A stretch of 8,525 bases of DNA, taken from NCBI GenBank assembly GCA_947440895.1, contig CANETO010000062.1, positions 1-8,525 on the forward strand. Direction: 5' to 3'. The notes beneath the pieces are model-generated. The model had not been told where the DNA came from and ran no database searches. It saw nothing but the letters and a program-made list of their open reading frames with translations. Shown here piece by piece: positions 6,365 to 8,525 of the stretch. Both the position numbers and the translations under genes were made by a program. Position 1 is the first letter of the stretch. Each line of letters opens with the position of its first letter. Source of the DNA: Planctomycetaceae bacterium. GTDB taxonomy: Bacteria; Planctomycetota; Planctomycetia; Pirellulales; UBA1268.

Positions 6365-8092
6365 AGTGCAACGCCAGAGCCTTCCCAGAGTCAACCGGAA
6401 GGGCCTTCGGATCCAGCAGCCGAATCCCAGCACGAGGATGCCGGGTCTCAGCCCCGGCGGATCCCCATCGGTACGCAGCGTCCTGGGGTGAAAGCCCCGA
6501 CGCTGGCACCGCGATATCAGTATGTCGGGGCCACGCCGGCGAATCCTGGTGCCGACGTCGTTCCGGCAGTCCAGCCGTCTGCAGCAGCTGCGGTTACTCC
6601 TCCGGCGGCTGATCCTCCTCCGGCGGCTGATCCTCCTCCGGCGGCTGATCAGGCCGGCGGAGATCAGTCTAGGCCCCTGCCTACAGTGGCAGCAGCGGTG
6701 CCGGCGGCTGCCGCTCCTTCGGCGCCCCCGCGTTCTGAAGGGCCGCGACGCGAGGGACGCCGCGACAAGCGGGGCGGCGGATCTGAGAAGTCTCTTTTTC
6801 AGAGTGTGGTTCAGCAGAAGCGGGTCGCCGTGCCCAACCTGCGGGCCGCGCTCGACGACGATCTGGAAGAGGATTTCGAGGCGGCGCTGGCCGGTGTGGC
6901 CCTCGATGACCTGATCACCGCTTCCACGCCGGCGCGGGCTGACGCGCCGATTGAGCCGGGCACACGACTGACGGGCACGGTGCTGTCGATCGGTGCCGAC
7001 ACGGCGTTCATCGATCTCGGAGAGCGGCGTCAGGGTGCCCTGAAACTTGCCGGACTCGATCTTGAACTCGTCCCGTCTGTCGGAGACGTCTTGCAGCTGA
7101 GCGCAGGCCTCCGCAACGAGGATGACGGTCTCTACGACGTTGCCTTTGCGAACCGTGCGGTGGCCGTCGAGGACTGGTCCCAACTCCAGGCCGGCATGAT
7201 CGTGGAAGCCCGCGTGACGGCGGCCAATAAGGGCGGCCTGGAGTGCGAGGTGGCCGGGCTGCGCGGCTTCATGCCAGCAAGCCTCGTGAGCACCTGGCGG
7301 GTAGAAAATCTTGAGGAGATGGTCGGCCAGACGCTCGACAGCCTGGTCACCGACATCGTGCCGGCCGCTCGCAGGCTGGTGCTTTCGCGCCGAGCGGTGA
7401 TCGAGAAGCAGGCTGCCGAGGCAAAGACAAAGCTTCTGGAGACCCTGGAAGTCGGCACGACGCTCGACGGTATTGTGCGGTCGGTCCGCGACTTCGGGGC
7501 CTTTGTCGACATCGGCGAAGGGGTCGAAGGCCTCGTCCACGTCAGCCAACTCTCCTGGGACCGGGTGGCGAATCCCGCTGACGTCTTGCAGGCTGGCCAG
7601 CGGGTGCGGGTGGTCGTCAAGAAGATCGACCACGACACCGGTAAGATCGGCCTCTCGGCCCGTGATCTCGTGGAGAGCCCCTGGCAGCGAGCCGGCGAGA
7701 AATACCACGTCGGCGGTACCGTCCGCGGCGTGGTGAGCCGGATCGCCCAGTTTGGCGCGTTCGTGAAACTCGAGCCGGGTATCGAGGGGCTCGTGCACGT
7801 ATCGGAACTCGCGAACCGGCATGTGCGGAGCGTGGGCGACGTCGTGAAGGAGGGGGAACCGGTCGAGTGCCGCGTGCTCGCCATCGATCCCGAAGAACAG
7901 CGGATGTCGCTTTCCATCAAGGCTCTGGTGGCACCGTCGGCTGCGGTCGATGTCGATGATGAAGCCGGGGAGAGTGCGCCAGTCGAAGAGACGCCGCCCC
8001 CAGTCGTGAAGAAGCACTCAGGCGTGCTCAAGGGTGGCACGGGCCGTGTCGGCGGCAAGTCCGCCGGTGAGAAGTTCGGCCTCAAGTGGTAG
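6362..8092 (+). CDS. Ribosomal protein S1-like RNA-binding protein, four S1 domains
   Basis: This protein probably binds mRNA on the small ribosomal subunit to support translation initiation. It has 576 residues. Residues 1-155 are Pro/Ala/Gln-rich and probably disordered, with three PPPAAD-like repeats (about 80-96) and a basic patch (124-140, rich in Arg and Lys). Four S1 (OB-fold) domains follow at about 198-264, 276-344, 363-434 and 448-521. The first is degenerate. The second, with KGGLECEVAGLRGFMPASLV, resembles E. coli S1 domain 2. The third (RDFGAFVDIGEGVEGLVHVS) and fourth (AQFGAFVKLEPGIEGLVHVS) have the canonical Phe, Phe, His RNA-contact pattern. The SRRAVIE linker between domains 2 and 3 also matches S1. 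The tail is acidic, then ends in a Gly/Lys-rich stretch, KFGLKW. E. coli S1 has six domains, so this is a shorter relative; a general S1-domain RNA-binding role remains possible. The ATG at 6362 has GAGG 5 nt upstream. Confidence 0.9.
   Translation: MSATPEPSQSQPEGPSDPAAESQHEDAGSQPRRIPIGTQRPGVKAPTLAPRYQYVGATPANPGADVVPAVQPSAAAAVTPPAADPPPAADPPPAADQAGGDQSRPLPTVAAAVPAAAAPSAPPRSEGPRREGRRDKRGGGSEKSLFQSVVQQKRVAVPNLRAALDDDLEEDFEAALAGVALDDLITASTPARADAPIEPGTRLTGTVLSIGADTAFIDLGERRQGALKLAGLDLELVPSVGDVLQLSAGLRNEDDGLYDVAFANRAVAVEDWSQLQAGMIVEARVTAANKGGLECEVAGLRGFMPASLVSTWRVENLEEMVGQTLDSLVTDIVPAARRLVLSRRAVIEKQAAEAKTKLLETLEVGTTLDGIVRSVRDFGAFVDIGEGVEGLVHVSQLSWDRVANPADVLQAGQRVRVVVKKIDHDTGKIGLSARDLVESPWQRAGEKYHVGGTVRGVVSRIAQFGAFVKLEPGIEGLVHVSELANRHVRSVGDVVKEGEPVECRVLAIDPEEQRMSLSIKALVAPSAAVDVDDEAGESAPVEETPPPVVKKHSGVLKGGTGRVGGKSAGEKFGLKW
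6597..6650 (+). repeat. Three perfect 18-bp tandem repeats inside the S1-like gene
   Basis: CTCCTCCGGCGGCTGATC is repeated exactly at 6597-6614, 6615-6632 and 6633-6650. The unit is a multiple of three, so copy-number change would keep frame and only lengthen or shorten the PPPAAD-like repeat in the disordered N-terminal region. Identity at the DNA level, including synonymous positions, points to recent slippage or duplication. Confidence 0.9.
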
Positions 8093-8105
8093 TGGGTGTC
8101 GCGCC

Positions 8106-8234
8106 GGGGCTGCCCATGCCCTGTCGCCGGACGTTCGCTCCGGCATCCTGCCTTCGCTCACTCGATGCTGACTGCGCTTCGGCATCCTGCCTACGCTAGT
8201 CAGCAACGCCGGCTCTCAGGGCATGGGCAGCCCC
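8106..8234. repeat. 129-bp inverted-repeat element between convergent genes; candidate bidirectional terminator
   Basis: GGGGCTGCCCATGCCCTG (8106-8123) is mirrored perfectly, 18 of 18, by CAGGGCATGGGCAGCCCC (8217-8234). After a small internal loop, GCCGG (8126-8130) can pair with CCGGC (8209-8213). Inside lies a second inverted repeat, TGCTGACT (8166-8173) with AGTCAGCA (8198-8205), and a diverged 22-bp direct repeat. The element begins 14 nt after the S1 stop and ends 15 nt before the serS stop, so it could end transcription from both sides. Neither side has a T-run, so it is not a canonical intrinsic terminator. A dispersed REP-like or MITE-like repeat is the main alternative. There is no coding sequence in it that I can support. 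Confidence 0.75.
8137..8197 (+). repeat. Diverged 22-bp direct repeat nested in the 129-bp element
   Basis: The two copies lie at 8137-8158 and 8176-8197, 39 bp apart. They share the exact core CGGCATCCTGCCT (8141-8153 and 8180-8192) and differ at two positions in the flanks. Each core is itself a tiny hairpin, GGCA and TGCC around a TCC loop. Confidence 0.75.
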
Positions 8235-8249
8235 TCGGAGAGAGTGAGG

Positions 8250-8525
8250 CTACCGCGGTTCGATCTTCTTCTTCCCCATCCACGGCACGAGCGCGTCGGG
8301 AACGACAATCGAGCCGTCGGAGCACTGGTAGTTCTCCAGGATGGCGATGATCGCCCGGCTAATGGCGATCGCCGTGCCGTTGAGCGTGTGGACGTAGGAG
8401 GTGCCCTTCTCGCCCGGCTTGCGGTATCGCACGGCCAGCCGCCGAGCCTGGTAGTCAGTGCAGTTGGAAGTGCTTGTCACCTCACCCCATTCTCCCTTTT
8501 CGCCGCGGCCGGGCATCCAGGCCTC
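8250..8525 (-). CDS. serS: Seryl-tRNA synthetase, C-terminal 91 residues (5' part beyond the window)
   Basis: The enzyme charges tRNA-Ser with serine in the cytoplasm. Only the end of the catalytic domain is visible, read from the right edge to the TAG at 8250-8252; the frame is open at the edge, so the true start is outside. The class II aminoacyl-tRNA synthetase features typical of SerRS are clear: GEVTSTSNCTDYQARR, then YVHTLNGTAIAISR, which is motif 3 with its ATP-contacting Arg, then AIIAILENYQ and DGSIVVPDALVPWMG near the C-terminus. The end KKKIEPR is basic. It converges with the S1-like gene, the 157-bp gap being taken up by the inverted-repeat element. The family assignment is very secure because this region of SerRS is highly conserved. 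Confidence 0.96.
   Translation of the reverse strand, partial: EAWMPGRGEKGEWGEVTSTSNCTDYQARRLAVRYRKPGEKGTSYVHTLNGTAIAISRAIIAILENYQCSDGSIVVPDALVPWMGKKKIEPR

Noticed and set aside
6597..6650. The three identical direct repeats as the start of a CRISPR array.
   Set aside because: They are back to back with no spacers, are in frame within a coding region, and encode a simple Pro/Ala/Asp repeat.
6335..8017. A 560-codon minus-strand open frame antisense to the S1-like gene.
   Set aside because: Its length follows from strong GC bias at third positions of the S1 gene. The product is Arg/His/Asp-rich with no recognisable domain, and its end runs almost to the tRNA gene.
8106..8234. The inverted-repeat element as an insertion sequence or integron attC site.
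   Set aside because: At 129 bp it has no room for a transposase, and I see no flanking target duplication. No integron core sites or gene cassettes are nearby.

Overview
The window is GC-rich, densely coding bacterial chromosome. I infer a planctomycete of the Pirellulales type, with moderate confidence. The reasons are the four-domain ribosomal S1-like protein with a long Pro/Ala-rich N-terminus, the DUF6580-like membrane protein, and start codons that mostly lack a clear Shine-Dalgarno sequence. No 16S rRNA or other decisive marker is present.

Layout: positions 1-5452 on the minus strand hold a compact fatty-acid beta-oxidation operon, read right to left. It runs from a fused enoyl-CoA hydratase/3-hydroxyacyl-CoA dehydrogenase (FadB/FadJ type), through a thiolase (FadA type), to an AMP-forming acyl-CoA synthetase that leaves the window at position 1. 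The spacers are 31 bp (or a short overlap, depending on the thiolase start) and 9 bp. The enzymes would activate a fatty acid to its CoA thioester, hydrate and oxidise the enoyl intermediate, and cleave off acetyl-CoA. The acyl-CoA dehydrogenase step is not encoded here.

Positions 5453-5588 are the divergent control region between this operon and a small plus-strand membrane protein gene of the DUF6580 type (5589-6158). The region holds an 8-bp perfect inverted repeat with a 13-bp spacer and a 10-bp direct repeat. Then follow a likely promoter overlapping the membrane gene's stop codon, a strong hairpin, a tRNA-Leu(GAG) gene (6227-6310), and the S1-like gene (6362-8092) 51 bp after the tRNA. 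The tRNA and S1 genes are plausibly co-transcribed.

Positions 8093-8249 separate the S1 gene from the convergent 3' end of serS (seryl-tRNA synthetase), which enters from the right edge. This gap is almost filled by a 129-bp element bounded by an 18-bp perfect inverted repeat, with a second nested inverted repeat and a diverged 22-bp direct repeat inside. It is the most striking non-coding structure in the window and is either a bidirectional terminator or a dispersed repeat element.

I see no defence system, mobile gene, CRISPR array or clearly new gene system. The unexplained signals are the 129-bp element, the palindrome upstream of the beta-oxidation operon, the tRNA leader hairpin, and a change of coding periodicity at the 3' end of the acyl-CoA synthetase.
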